DNA from: Cichorium intybus
Lineage: Eukaryota > Streptophyta > Magnoliopsida > Asterales > Asteraceae
Assembly: GCA_023525715.1 (NCBI GenBank)
Contig: JAKNSD010000073.1
Location: forward strand, 394,062 to 458,061
DNA: 64,000 bases
Direction: 5' to 3'
Positions 29,479-37,613 of this stretch are shown in pieces. The position numbers and the translations under genes were made by a program. The notes below the pieces were generated by a model, which worked only from the letters and a program-made list of their open reading frames with translations, did not search any database and was not told where the DNA came from. The first letter of the stretch is position 1; every line of letters starts with the position of its first letter.

Positions 29479-29875
29479 AATTCCGATTGGTTCCGAATTT
29501 CGGAATGTCTCGGAATCGGAATTTGGAAAACAATGATTCGGAATGCATGTATCCTTTCTGAAACTTTGTTTTTAATTTTTTTTATTTTTATTTTATTATT
29601 TCTTTTGTTTTATTTTTTTGTTTTGTTTGTTATTTTATTCTATTTATTTTTTGTTTTTGTTTTGTTTTATTTTATCTCCTTTTAAAAATATCAAAAACAG
29701 TTTTATCTCATTTCTTTTGTTTGGTTTTATATATAATTCAAAAATATCAAAAACATTTTTATATCATCACATTTTTTTTCATTTTATCGTCTGTTATTTT
29801 AATTTTTTGGTCCGTATCCATGCGAATGCAGTTAAAGAAGTCGATCAGAAATCAGAAATCAACAGAAAACAAAAT
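29479..29875. other. Spacer after pol: TCGGAA cluster and T-rich tract (copy 2)
   Basis: Eight TTCCG/CGGAA motifs lie between 29438 and 29544, at the pol end and just beyond. About 240 bp of T-rich low-complexity sequence follows (about 29570-29810). No credible ORF is present. The antisense gene's 3' end lies immediately to the right. Confidence 0.75.
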
Positions 29876-29881
29876 TTTATT
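29876..29881 (-). terminator. AATAAA poly(A) signal of the antisense gene (copy 2)
   Basis: TTTATT on the plus strand is AATAAA on the minus strand, 57 nt after the Agenet stop. It is followed by T/G-rich sequence in the direction of antisense transcription. Confidence 0.6.
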
Positions 29882-29937
29882 TCAGCAACGGGTACAACGG
29901 TTGTTACATCAAAAGCCAACATAAAAACAACTTAAAC

Positions 29938-30354
29938 CTACAGTTTGTAATAATGCCACATGGGGGGATCACCGGGATGGAAAGCTTGGTAGAGGCGCAG
30001 CTCACTCTCGTCAACAAAAAGACGACTTCCATCAGCCAGTCCCACATGGAACTGGTTGTGGGGAGTGGTCCGCATGATCACCGCCGGCCACCACCCCCTT
30101 CTGTGCCAGACCTCAACGAGGTCAAACTGTTTAAACTTCACCAAAATTCTTGGTGGGACAGGCTGCAGATAGGGATGGCTTGTTTGAACGGTCAGTGGTC
30201 CACCAACCTCGTCATTGTTGAGAGTGGTCATCCTCACCTCATATTGGTGATTCCAAACTCTCGTGACTACCCCGCCATAGATGCCACCTGAGTACTCGCC
30301 TTCTTGCATCTTCACCTCAACTTTGTCATGACGTCTGTAGGGACGAAGCGCCAT
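29938..30354 (-). CDS. Tandem Agenet (plant Tudor-like) domain protein, antisense within copy 2
   Basis: The 138-aa ORF lies opposite to gag/pol and is intact. It has two Agenet-like units (about 6-64 and 75-125) joined by a QPVPP linker. The second unit has the family's GWW core (87-89) and ELRLY end (118-122). By family, such pairs are nuclear readers of histone tails; H3K9me2 binding as in ADCP1/AGDP1 is possible but not shown. The start was chosen at 30354 because a TATA box (30420-30427) lies between it and the longer in-frame ATG at 30504 (188 aa). The only difference from copy 1 that I found is Lys73 for Glu. Convergent transcription with the genomic RNA could also regulate pol or the third ORF. 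Confidence 0.8.
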   Translation of the reverse strand: MALRPYRRHDKVEVKMQEGEYSGGIYGGVVTRVWNHQYEVRMTTLNNDEVGGPLTVQTSHPYLQPVPPRILVKFKQFDLVEVWHRRGWWPAVIMRTTPHNQFHVGLADGSRLFVDESELRLYQAFHPGDPPMWHYYKL

Positions 30355-30419
30355 GAAATATCTCTTTTGATGGTAATTTCTCTTTTTGGAATGTGCGTGT
30401 TTTCTACTAACACTACTTC

Positions 30420-30427
30420 CTTTTATA
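30420..30427 (-). promoter_or_regulatory. TATA box of the antisense Agenet gene (copy 2)
   Basis: TATAAAAG on the minus strand lies 66 bp before the chosen ATG, in the same place as in copy 1. Motif and distance fit a plant core promoter. Confidence 0.6.
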
Positions 30428-30504
30428 GGCAGATTTGACACCGGTTGAGTTGCTAGTTGTGAATAATTAATGACTTTATGAAGTAATGATGCACTTGCTG
30501 TCAT

Positions 30505-31148
30505 TAGTATGCGTCATAAAGGCAAAGACGGCTGATAAGCAACAGATTGGACGTTTTCCTTCTTTTTAGCCAAGCATTAAATGTTTTCTCATGATGGCCA
30601 AGTCCTTGTCAGCATTCTTCAGCGAGAATATTTGGTTTGTAACTATTTTGAATTGATGGGTTTCTTCTTATCCTATTTTCTAAGTACCAAAAACGAATAT
30701 CCATGATTATTGAAATCTTAACCAATTCCAATATATGATTTCGGAAATTCTAGTCAAAGATCGCAACTCATTTTTACCATGGGGCGCTGTGAGACTCATC
30801 AACCTCTCTTGCCCTTTCTATTATTTCTCCATATTAATTACACTCCCATATAACTGTAACCCTTATGAAGGTATTCCGCATTATCACTGAATACTGATGG
30901 TTACACAAATTCTGTGTTTATGATTTCGGAATTGTTTTTACCATCATTCCGACTGAAACCCAAAAATCTGAACCCACTAAGGAATTGACGAAAACTTAAA
31001 AAGGGAATATCTATCTTTCACTTTTGCGTGGTCTTTATGAAATCTACTCAAACCAAGTAATTTCTATCCAATAAGATCCAGTTTTTTTTTTGAGATTTCC
31101 TAGCCTTTCCCAAGTCAGACAAAATCATCCTATCCATTACTTGTTTTC
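30505..31148. other. Non-coding spacer between divergent start regions (copy 2)
   Basis: This 644-bp stretch has no supported gene. It is the presumed upstream region of the antisense gene on the minus strand and of the small ORF on the plus strand. It is 1 bp different in length from the copy 1 counterpart. It contains several TTCCG/CGGAA motifs. Confidence 0.5.
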
Positions 31149-31466
31149 ATGACTACCCTGGTCAGACAAGTACTGTCTTCCGATTCCGAGCATTTCTCAC
31201 GTTTTCGGAATCCGAAAGACAGTTCAACCCAACCCATTAACTTCATATCTCAAAAGAAACCTTTCAATGATTCTTATCAATCAATTGATCGTCATTCAAC
31301 GGGATACCACATGAACACTTCTGAATCTCTCTTGATTTTGAAGGAAGAGATCATTGCCCGGGATCACTCAGTTTTATGTCATTCCGACATCACAGACTAC
31401 CAAATAAATCTTGATTTTTATTTCTCTTTTTCTTTGACACACTCATGCACGAAAATCATTATTTGA
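31149..31466 (+). CDS. Small uncharacterised sense ORF (105 codons), copy 2
   Basis: An ATG-initiated, Ser-rich ORF (MTTLVRQ...) ends 80 bp before the poly(A) tract. About 100 residues match copy 1; the ends differ by a 2-nt indel, so the C-terminus is not conserved. No domain is recognised. It may be a fortuitous frame, or the coding part of a captured transcript whose tail is the adjacent A-run. Confidence 0.25.
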   Translation: MTTLVRQVLSSDSEHFSRFRNPKDSSTQPINFISQKKPFNDSYQSIDRHSTGYHMNTSESLLILKEEIIARDHSVLCHSDITDYQINLDFYFSFSLTHSCTKIII

Positions 31467-31545
31467 TTTTTCTCTAACTCTGGTTGATTTTCTTTTCCTA
31501 AGGATTTTATCGATGAACTGACAATTTTTATTTCAGTTTTTTCTT

Positions 31546-31546
<1 letters not shown>

Positions 31547-31624
<78 letters not shown>
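31547..31624 (+). repeat. Poly(A) tract (A78), copy 2
   Basis: A pure run of 78 A in element sense lies about 150 bp before the TATA-like box of the third ORF (87 in copy 1). Confidence 0.95.
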
Positions 31625-31625
<1 letters not shown>

Positions 31626-31775
31626 GGTTTCAACGTCATCTGTGCCGGAGCTACTTTGTCGATATTCACGCGCCTGCAATGCGACTTTTGGGGGTTACTC
31701 ATAATGATACGGCGTGATTCTTGGGAAACGTAATCGGCTGAAGCGGGATTTCCTTTTCCAAATCTCCTCAAAGGA

Positions 31776-31786
31776 TATTTAAAAGG
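31776..31786 (+). promoter_or_regulatory. TATA-like box of the third ORF (copy 2)
   Basis: TATTTAAAAGG is followed by a C/T-rich leader of about 80 nt and the ATG at 31889. It resembles a plant gene promoter and could give a separate mRNA for the third ORF. It is conserved in copy 1. Confidence 0.5.
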
Positions 31787-31888
31787 TATTTGGCTCATTC
31801 TTCACGTTTCTCTGCTCTTCATCTCTCACGCATAGAATTCTTCATCTTCAAAACCCTCTTTCTCTCCCGTACATTCAAGAACTCTCAA

Positions 31889-34800
31889 ATGGCCGGCTCA
31901 TCCTCAGCAAATGAAAATACTTCCTCTTCTCTAATGTTGAAGATCAAACAAAATCAGAACATGATTATTGATCTTCACTCATCGAAGTATAATGAAGCTC
32001 TTCAGCCGATGATTGAATGCCTCAAATTCTCGAGGATTAGCAAAGCCCTAACTGCTTCAGAGGAGGTTCCCATCATGTATCTTTCATCTGCATACTCCTC
32101 TGCATTCTACAACAAGGCCGACGATGTTGTTACGTTTGAGGTTGGTTCAATCAAGACACGCATTTCCAAGTCTCGATTTGGGAAATTGCTAGGGTTTGCT
32201 GATCAAACCGACCTAATTGACCCTGAATCCCTTTCGCCTTCTACCCTTCCACGGTTGTTCTATCAACTAGGCTACAAAGGTGACATCACACAACTATCGA
32301 AGTTCACAAAGAAGAGCCTACCGCCTCTGTGGAATTTTCTTTTCACTATATTGTTCAAGAGCTTCTCTGAGCGCACGACAGGCACAGACAGTGCAAGTAA
32401 GCTCTTCTACTCTTTATTCTATGGCCTCTATCATGATATCAACCTGGATTACGGGTCCATTCTTTGGAGCCAATTTGTAGAGAGCGTGAACTACAAAAAT
32501 CGACACTCAGAAATTTCTTGTGCTCGATTTTGGACCGTTGTGGTAAAAAGGGCCATTGAGCAACATCATCTCCATATCATGACCGATTCTGTCTTGGCGG
32601 TCATTCCGACACTCTCAACCACACAGTTTGCAACTACAAAATCGGAGGATTTTGATTTCATCGGATCCATTCCGATCACTATGTTGGACCGCGTTCCGAA
32701 TGGTGTGAACTGCATTGCTGCATATCGACAAATACCTCCATCCGGAATTCGTGATGTTGATCAAACTCATCAAGTCGCCTTTGACAGACTTGAAAATCCG
32801 AAGAAAAATGTCAAACGAAAGGGCAAAACTGCTGTATCTGACACGGAGAAACAACCCAAACGCCCAAGAAGACTCCGAAAGTTTGTTCAGTCCTATGATT
32901 CGGAAAACGAACTCTCCGATTCTCATCCAATTCCGACCCCTCCGCGAGATGTTCCGATCGCTGACAACCTCGACGATAATCCACCTCCCAATCCTTCTCC
33001 TCCCCAATCACCGCCTCATGACCCCACACCAAAAACAACTCCTCATTCCAGTCCACAATCTACACCTGATCATTCACCACTCCGACCTACAAACACTCAA
33101 AAGTCTCCATCTTTATCACCAAAACAAACTTCTATTCCTCATTCCCCTCTCAACAACCCTCCTACCGACATTGATGAAGATGACGATATCCTGGTTAATG
33201 ATGATCAGGATGATCTTTCCGATTTTCTTGAATCTCCATCCAATGTGAAACTAAAGACGCCAAGTTCCTCTGTTCCAATGTCGTCTGATCAGCTATCGGA
33301 AATCTCTGCCAAACTCGATTTACTTCTCCAATCACAGGCAAATCCCTCTGCCTCCGATTGGCAATCTCAGTTGAAAGATCACAAAGATTCGGTGGAAACC
33401 TTGGTCACCGAAAATGTCAATCTCATGGGTAAAATCACTTGTCTTATTGAGAAATCAGAAGTCCAAATGCGAGATTCAACCACCTCTATTGGCAGACTTG
33501 AAAAAGATGTTCTCAAATTTACTCAAGATTTCCGAGATGCTCATGATCGGAACACTCAAAATATGCAACAGGTCATTTCCAGCTTCAGTACCTCTTTGAA
33601 GACTGAAAAAGAGGCCCTTTCAACCTTGCGTTCGGAATTGAAGCAGCAATATTCCGAATGGGTATCTTCTATGGATACAAAGGTTGACCAACTGAGGGCA
33701 GATTTGGCATCGGAAAATTATTTGATGGATAAATTAGCGGCCAAAGAAACTAAAATTCAGCTCCTAAAGACCGATCTCCGTCACCAGTCTGCCATTCTCA
33801 CATCGGCCTTGTCACAGAACAAAGCTATTCGAAGTGGTGTATCGGAAATTGACTCCTTTCTTCATCGGATTGTTGAAGACTCTGATCCGATTCTCACCCC
33901 TCAGGTGCGCCGACATCTATCCCTCAAGCTTCATCCTGTCTTCAATCTTCTTGCCGCATTAAAGGGTGTTTCGGAAGGTGTTGCCTCTCCGAAACAAGGG
34001 GGAGACGACATACATGAAGAAAGCATATTCAACCAGGAGTCTCCAAAGAAAGACACTCCGATTGAATCAAACAAAAATGCTGAAGGAGTCACTGGTCCAT
34101 CTAAAGACAAAGGCAAGAAAATTGTTGAAGAAGATGAATCGAATCAGAACGCCACCAAATCTGTCAGGGAAACGGAAGTTGATGAGATCCTCAACCTAAC
34201 TCGGAAGCTTGATGCTGAGGAAGCTGCCAAAAGAGAAGCTGAGTTACTTCTTCAAACTCAAATGTCTTTGTTTCCTCCATGGCACTACAAAAGAATGACA
34301 ATGGAAGCAATTACTGAGCCTGTGGAGAACTGGCTTCAACCAATAGCCTCGTACAACACAAGCAATGATGTAAACTCGCAGGTTGATTTTCCGATGACTG
34401 CAAAAGCTCTCCTGTTCCGAGGATTTGAGGAACTTAAACACACTCGCCTTTCCAGTTCGGAAGTGAATGATTTGTTATTCACTTTCTATCTGAAGAATGC
34501 TCGTCCTCAACATTTAACCTGGAGTTTGAAGAAGATTGTACAGCTTACTCCCCGTCTTCCTGAGGTCACTCTTCCCTTCATAAACTCAAGACTTTTAGCT
34601 TTCAGAGGGGATGATAAAGAAAAGATGGAATTCTCCCTTGCTGATCTACCCTTCATGAATCCATTCGACTGGATATCTTTGTTCAACATCTTGTCGAGAG
34701 AACAAAAGTATTATCCCATTTTTAATCATGTCAAAAGAATGATTGGATTCTACATCCTTGAAGTGGCAAAGCTCGATGTTGAAGTTGCTGGTGTTCTGGA

Positions 34801-35137
34801 TAAAGCTCCTTTAACTGTGAGACGTCCTCCTCCCAAGAATCTGGGCAAGCGTAAAATCGGAAAAATTGCCAACTCAAACTGGAGTGTGGCATATAATTCA
34901 AAGGAAGGTCTCGAGAATGTTAAAAGAATATTCTTTCTTTTGGACAAACATCTTTACAGGACTCCAGTGTTGGAACATATTCTTCACATCATCAACAAAC
35001 TGCCTTCCAACACCACTGAAGATAAAACCTGCGTCAATGACATGTTGAGGTGGTACATTGAATTCCGAAAAAGGATCCTGGCAATCATTCCGAAGGTGTT
35101 TGACAGACAAACAAGTGAAGTAAAACTTGAAGAATGA
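31889..35137 (+). CDS. Third ORF: 1082-aa nuclear-type coiled-coil protein of unknown function
   Basis: The chosen start is the ATG of MAGSSS. The frame is open 33 codons further up, but only from a TTG and across the TATA-like box. Residues 1-270 look globular. Residues about 304-331 contain two basic clusters (KKNVKRKGK and KRPRRLRK) like a bipartite nuclear signal. Residues 346-431 are Pro/Ser-rich and end in an acidic patch. Residues about 467-690 are a long coiled coil. The last 300 residues are mixed alpha-helical in appearance. Its place after pol is that of the SIRE 'env-like' ORF, but no signal peptide or convincing transmembrane helix is visible, so I do not call it Env. It ends 34 bp before the LTR and is intact in copy 1 as far as seen. 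Confidence 0.85.
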   Translation: MAGSSSANENTSSSLMLKIKQNQNMIIDLHSSKYNEALQPMIECLKFSRISKALTASEEVPIMYLSSAYSSAFYNKADDVVTFEVGSIKTRISKSRFGKLLGFADQTDLIDPESLSPSTLPRLFYQLGYKGDITQLSKFTKKSLPPLWNFLFTILFKSFSERTTGTDSASKLFYSLFYGLYHDINLDYGSILWSQFVESVNYKNRHSEISCARFWTVVVKRAIEQHHLHIMTDSVLAVIPTLSTTQFATTKSEDFDFIGSIPITMLDRVPNGVNCIAAYRQIPPSGIRDVDQTHQVAFDRLENPKKNVKRKGKTAVSDTEKQPKRPRRLRKFVQSYDSENELSDSHPIPTPPRDVPIADNLDDNPPPNPSPPQSPPHDPTPKTTPHSSPQSTPDHSPLRPTNTQKSPSLSPKQTSIPHSPLNNPPTDIDEDDDILVNDDQDDLSDFLESPSNVKLKTPSSSVPMSSDQLSEISAKLDLLLQSQANPSASDWQSQLKDHKDSVETLVTENVNLMGKITCLIEKSEVQMRDSTTSIGRLEKDVLKFTQDFRDAHDRNTQNMQQVISSFSTSLKTEKEALSTLRSELKQQYSEWVSSMDTKVDQLRADLASENYLMDKLAAKETKIQLLKTDLRHQSAILTSALSQNKAIRSGVSEIDSFLHRIVEDSDPILTPQVRRHLSLKLHPVFNLLAALKGVSEGVASPKQGGDDIHEESIFNQESPKKDTPIESNKNAEGVTGPSKDKGKKIVEEDESNQNATKSVRETEVDEILNLTRKLDAEEAAKREAELLLQTQMSLFPPWHYKRMTMEAITEPVENWLQPIASYNTSNDVNSQVDFPMTAKALLFRGFEELKHTRLSSSEVNDLLFTFYLKNARPQHLTWSLKKIVQLTPRLPEVTLPFINSRLLAFRGDDKEKMEFSLADLPFMNPFDWISLFNILSREQKYYPIFNHVKRMIGFYILEVAKLDVEVAGVLDKAPLTVRRPPPKNLGKRKIGKIANSNWSVAYNSKEGLENVKRIFFLLDKHLYRTPVLEHILHIINKLPSNTTEDKTCVNDMLRWYIEFRKRILAIIPKVFDRQTSEVKLEE

Positions 35138-35159
35138 TGAGTAATCGCATTTTTGACTC

Positions 35160-35170
35160 AAAGGGGGAGA
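35160..35170 (+). promoter_or_regulatory. Polypurine tract
   Basis: AAAGGGGGAGA lies one base before the 3' LTR and primes plus-strand DNA. The counterpart of copy 1 is outside the window. Confidence 0.9.
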
Positions 35171-35171
35171 T

Positions 35172-35491
35172 TGTTGAGTCATTAATGAAGATTGAGTCAA
35201 ATATGCTAATCGGATTTGTTGCCTGATTTGTAGCCTATTCTTTAGCTATCGGTTATGGAATGGGTCTGTCATTCCATACTTAGATTTTGTTTATATAGCT
35301 TATTCGTGACCCTGTTAGGGTTAACTTTTGTAATCTCTTTACGGCGCTCATACAGAATAGTTCTCATTGAATTGTTCTTGAGCTGCATTGTTAATCATTC
35401 AACATCAGTTCTTCATATCGTCTGCTTTTGATCTTGTTTATTTACATTAATCCGCATTTTTGAATCACGATCCAACTCTTGCATTTCAACA
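35172..35491 (+). repeat. 3' LTR of copy 2 (320 bp)
   Basis: TG...CA termini. Identical by eye to the 5' LTR over all 320 bases, which indicates a recent insertion. Confidence 0.97.
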
Positions 35492-35496
35492 ATTAC
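35492..35496 (+). repeat. Target-site duplication, right (ATTAC)
   Basis: The second copy of ATTAC; the satellite monomer continues from here in register. Confidence 0.95.
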
Positions 35497-37613
35497 ACTT
35501 TGTGATCATTTTAAACATTTCTGGTGTACCTAGGTTCATGAGAAACTCCTTAAATTTTGAATTTTTTTAATGATATTTTTTATGTTATTTTTAACAATTT
35601 GTCGTGTACCCCGGTACATGAAAAATTCTTAATTTTTGAATTTTTGTAAAATTCAAAAATTACCTATAATTACACTTTATGATCATTTTAAACATTTCTG
35701 GTGTACCTGGGTTCATGATAAACTCCTTAACTTTTGAATTTTTTAATGATATTTTTTCTGTTATTTTTAACAATTTGTCGTGTACCCCGGTACATGAAAA
35801 ATTCTTAATTTTTGAATTTTATTATAATTCAAAAATTACCTATAATTAAATTTTTTAATCATTTTAAAACATTTCTGGTGTAGCTGTGTTCATGAGAAAC
35901 TCCTTAAATTTTGAATTTTAATGATATTTTTTCTGTAATTTTTAACAATTTGTCGTGTACCCAGGTACATGAAAAATTCTTAATTTTTCAATTTTTGTAA
36001 AATTCAAAAATTACCTATAATTACACTTTGTGATCATTTTAAACATTTCTGGTGTACCTAGGTTCATGAGAAACTCCTTAAATTTTGAATTTTTTAATGA
36101 TATTTTTTCTGTTATTTTTAACAATTTGTCGTGTACCCCGGTACATGAAAAATTCTTAATTTTTCAATTTTTGTAAAATTCAAAAATTACCTATAATTAC
36201 AATTTGTGATCATTTTAAACATTTCTGTTGTACCTAGGTTCATGAGAAACTCCTTAAATTTTGAATTTTTTAATGATAAATTTTCTGTTATTTTTAACAA
36301 TTTGTCGTGTACCACAGTACATGAAAAATTCTTATTTTTTCAATTTTTGTAAAATTCAAAAATTACCTATAATTACACTTTGTGATCATTTTAAAACATT
36401 TCTGGTGTAGCTGTGTTCATGAGAAACTCCTTAAATTTTGAATTTTTAATGATATTTTTTCTGTTATTTTTAACAATTTGTCGTGTACCCCGGTACATGA
36501 AAAATTCTTAATTGTTCAATTTTTGTAAAATTCAAAAATTACCTATAATTACACTTTGTGATCATTTTAAACATTTTTGGTGTACCTGGGTTCATGAGAA
36601 ACTCCTTAGATTTTGAATTTTTTAATGATATTTTTTCTGTTATTTTTAACAATTTGTCGTGTACCCCGGTACATGAAAAATTCTTAATTTTTCAATTTTT
36701 GTAAAATTCAAAAATTACCTATAATTACACTTTGTGATCATTTTAAACATTTCTGGTGTACCTGGGTTCATGAGAAACTCCTTAAATTTTGAAGTTTTTA
36801 ATGATATTTTTTCTGTTGTTTTTAACAATTTGTCGTGTACTCCGGTACATGAAAAATTCTTAATTTTTGAATTTTTGTAAAATTCAAAAATTACCTATAA
36901 TTACACTTTGTGATCATTTTAAACGTTTTTGGTGTACCTGGGTTCATGAGAAACTCCTTAAATTTTGAATTTTTTAATGATATTTTTCAGTTATTTTTAA
37001 CAATTTTTCGTGTACCCCGATACATGAAAAATTCTTAATTTTTGAATTTTATTAAAATTCAAAAATTACCTATAATTAGACTTTGTGATCATTTTAAAAC
37101 ATTTCTGGTGTACCTGGGTTCATGAGAAACTCCTTAAATTTTGAATTTTTTAATGATATTTTTTCTGTTATTTTTAACAATTTGTCGTGTAACCCGGTAC
37201 ATGAAAAATTCTTAATTTTTCAATTTTTGTAAAATTCAAAAATTACCTATAATTAAGCTTTGTGATCATTTTAAACATTTTTGGTGTACCTAGGTTCATG
37301 AGAAACTCCTTAAATTTTGAATTTTTTAATGATATTTGTTATGTTATTTTTAACAATTTGTCGTGTACCCCGGTACATGAAAAATTCTTAATTTTTGAAT
37401 TTTATTATAATTCAAAAATTACCTATAATTACACTTTGTGATCATTTTAAAACATTTCTGGTGTAGCTGTGTTCATGAGAAACTCCTTAAATTTTGAATT
37501 TTTAATGATATTTTTTCTGTAATTTTTAACAATTTGTCGTCTACCCCGGTACATGAAAAATTCTTAATTTTTCAATTTTTGTAAAATTCAAAAATTACCT
37601 ATAATTACACTTT

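Larger units (their letters stand above)
22362..35491 (+). mobile_element. Complete Ty1/copia LTR retrotransposon copy 2 (13,130 bp)
   Basis: This is a full element: identical 320-bp LTRs, ATTAC target duplication, initiator-Met primer site, polypurine tract, 1032-aa Gag, Pol (PR-IN-RT-RNaseH, one 1-nt frameshift), antisense Agenet gene, poly(A) tract and a 1082-aa third ORF. Pol order defines Ty1/copia. Length, long Gag and the post-pol ORF resemble SIRE/Maximus, but the LTRs are short for that group, so the lineage is open. Identical LTRs mean a young insertion. It interrupts the satellite cleanly in the opposite orientation to copy 1. Pol damage suggests it moved with help from another copy or was damaged during or after insertion. 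Confidence 0.97.

Noticed and set aside
29618..29935. Phe/Tyr-rich ORF after pol
   Set aside because: It is produced by the T-rich low-complexity tract and differs in length between copies.
31790..31888. N-terminal extension of the third ORF by 33 codons
   Set aside because: It begins at TTG, not ATG, and lies just downstream of the TATA-like box in what looks like a 5' leader. The ATG at 31889 is the better start.
32715..33248. Long alternative-frame and antisense ORFs inside gag, pol and the third ORF (for example 32715-33248 plus, 32615-33007 minus)
   Set aside because: They overlap well-supported coding frames, have unnatural composition (Leu/His/Pro runs), and show no domain or promoter signals, unlike the antisense Agenet gene.
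31889..35137. Calling the third ORF an envelope gene
   Set aside because: The position fits 'env-like' ORFs, but there is no signal peptide and only short hydrophobic stretches. Basic nuclear-type clusters and a coiled coil point elsewhere.
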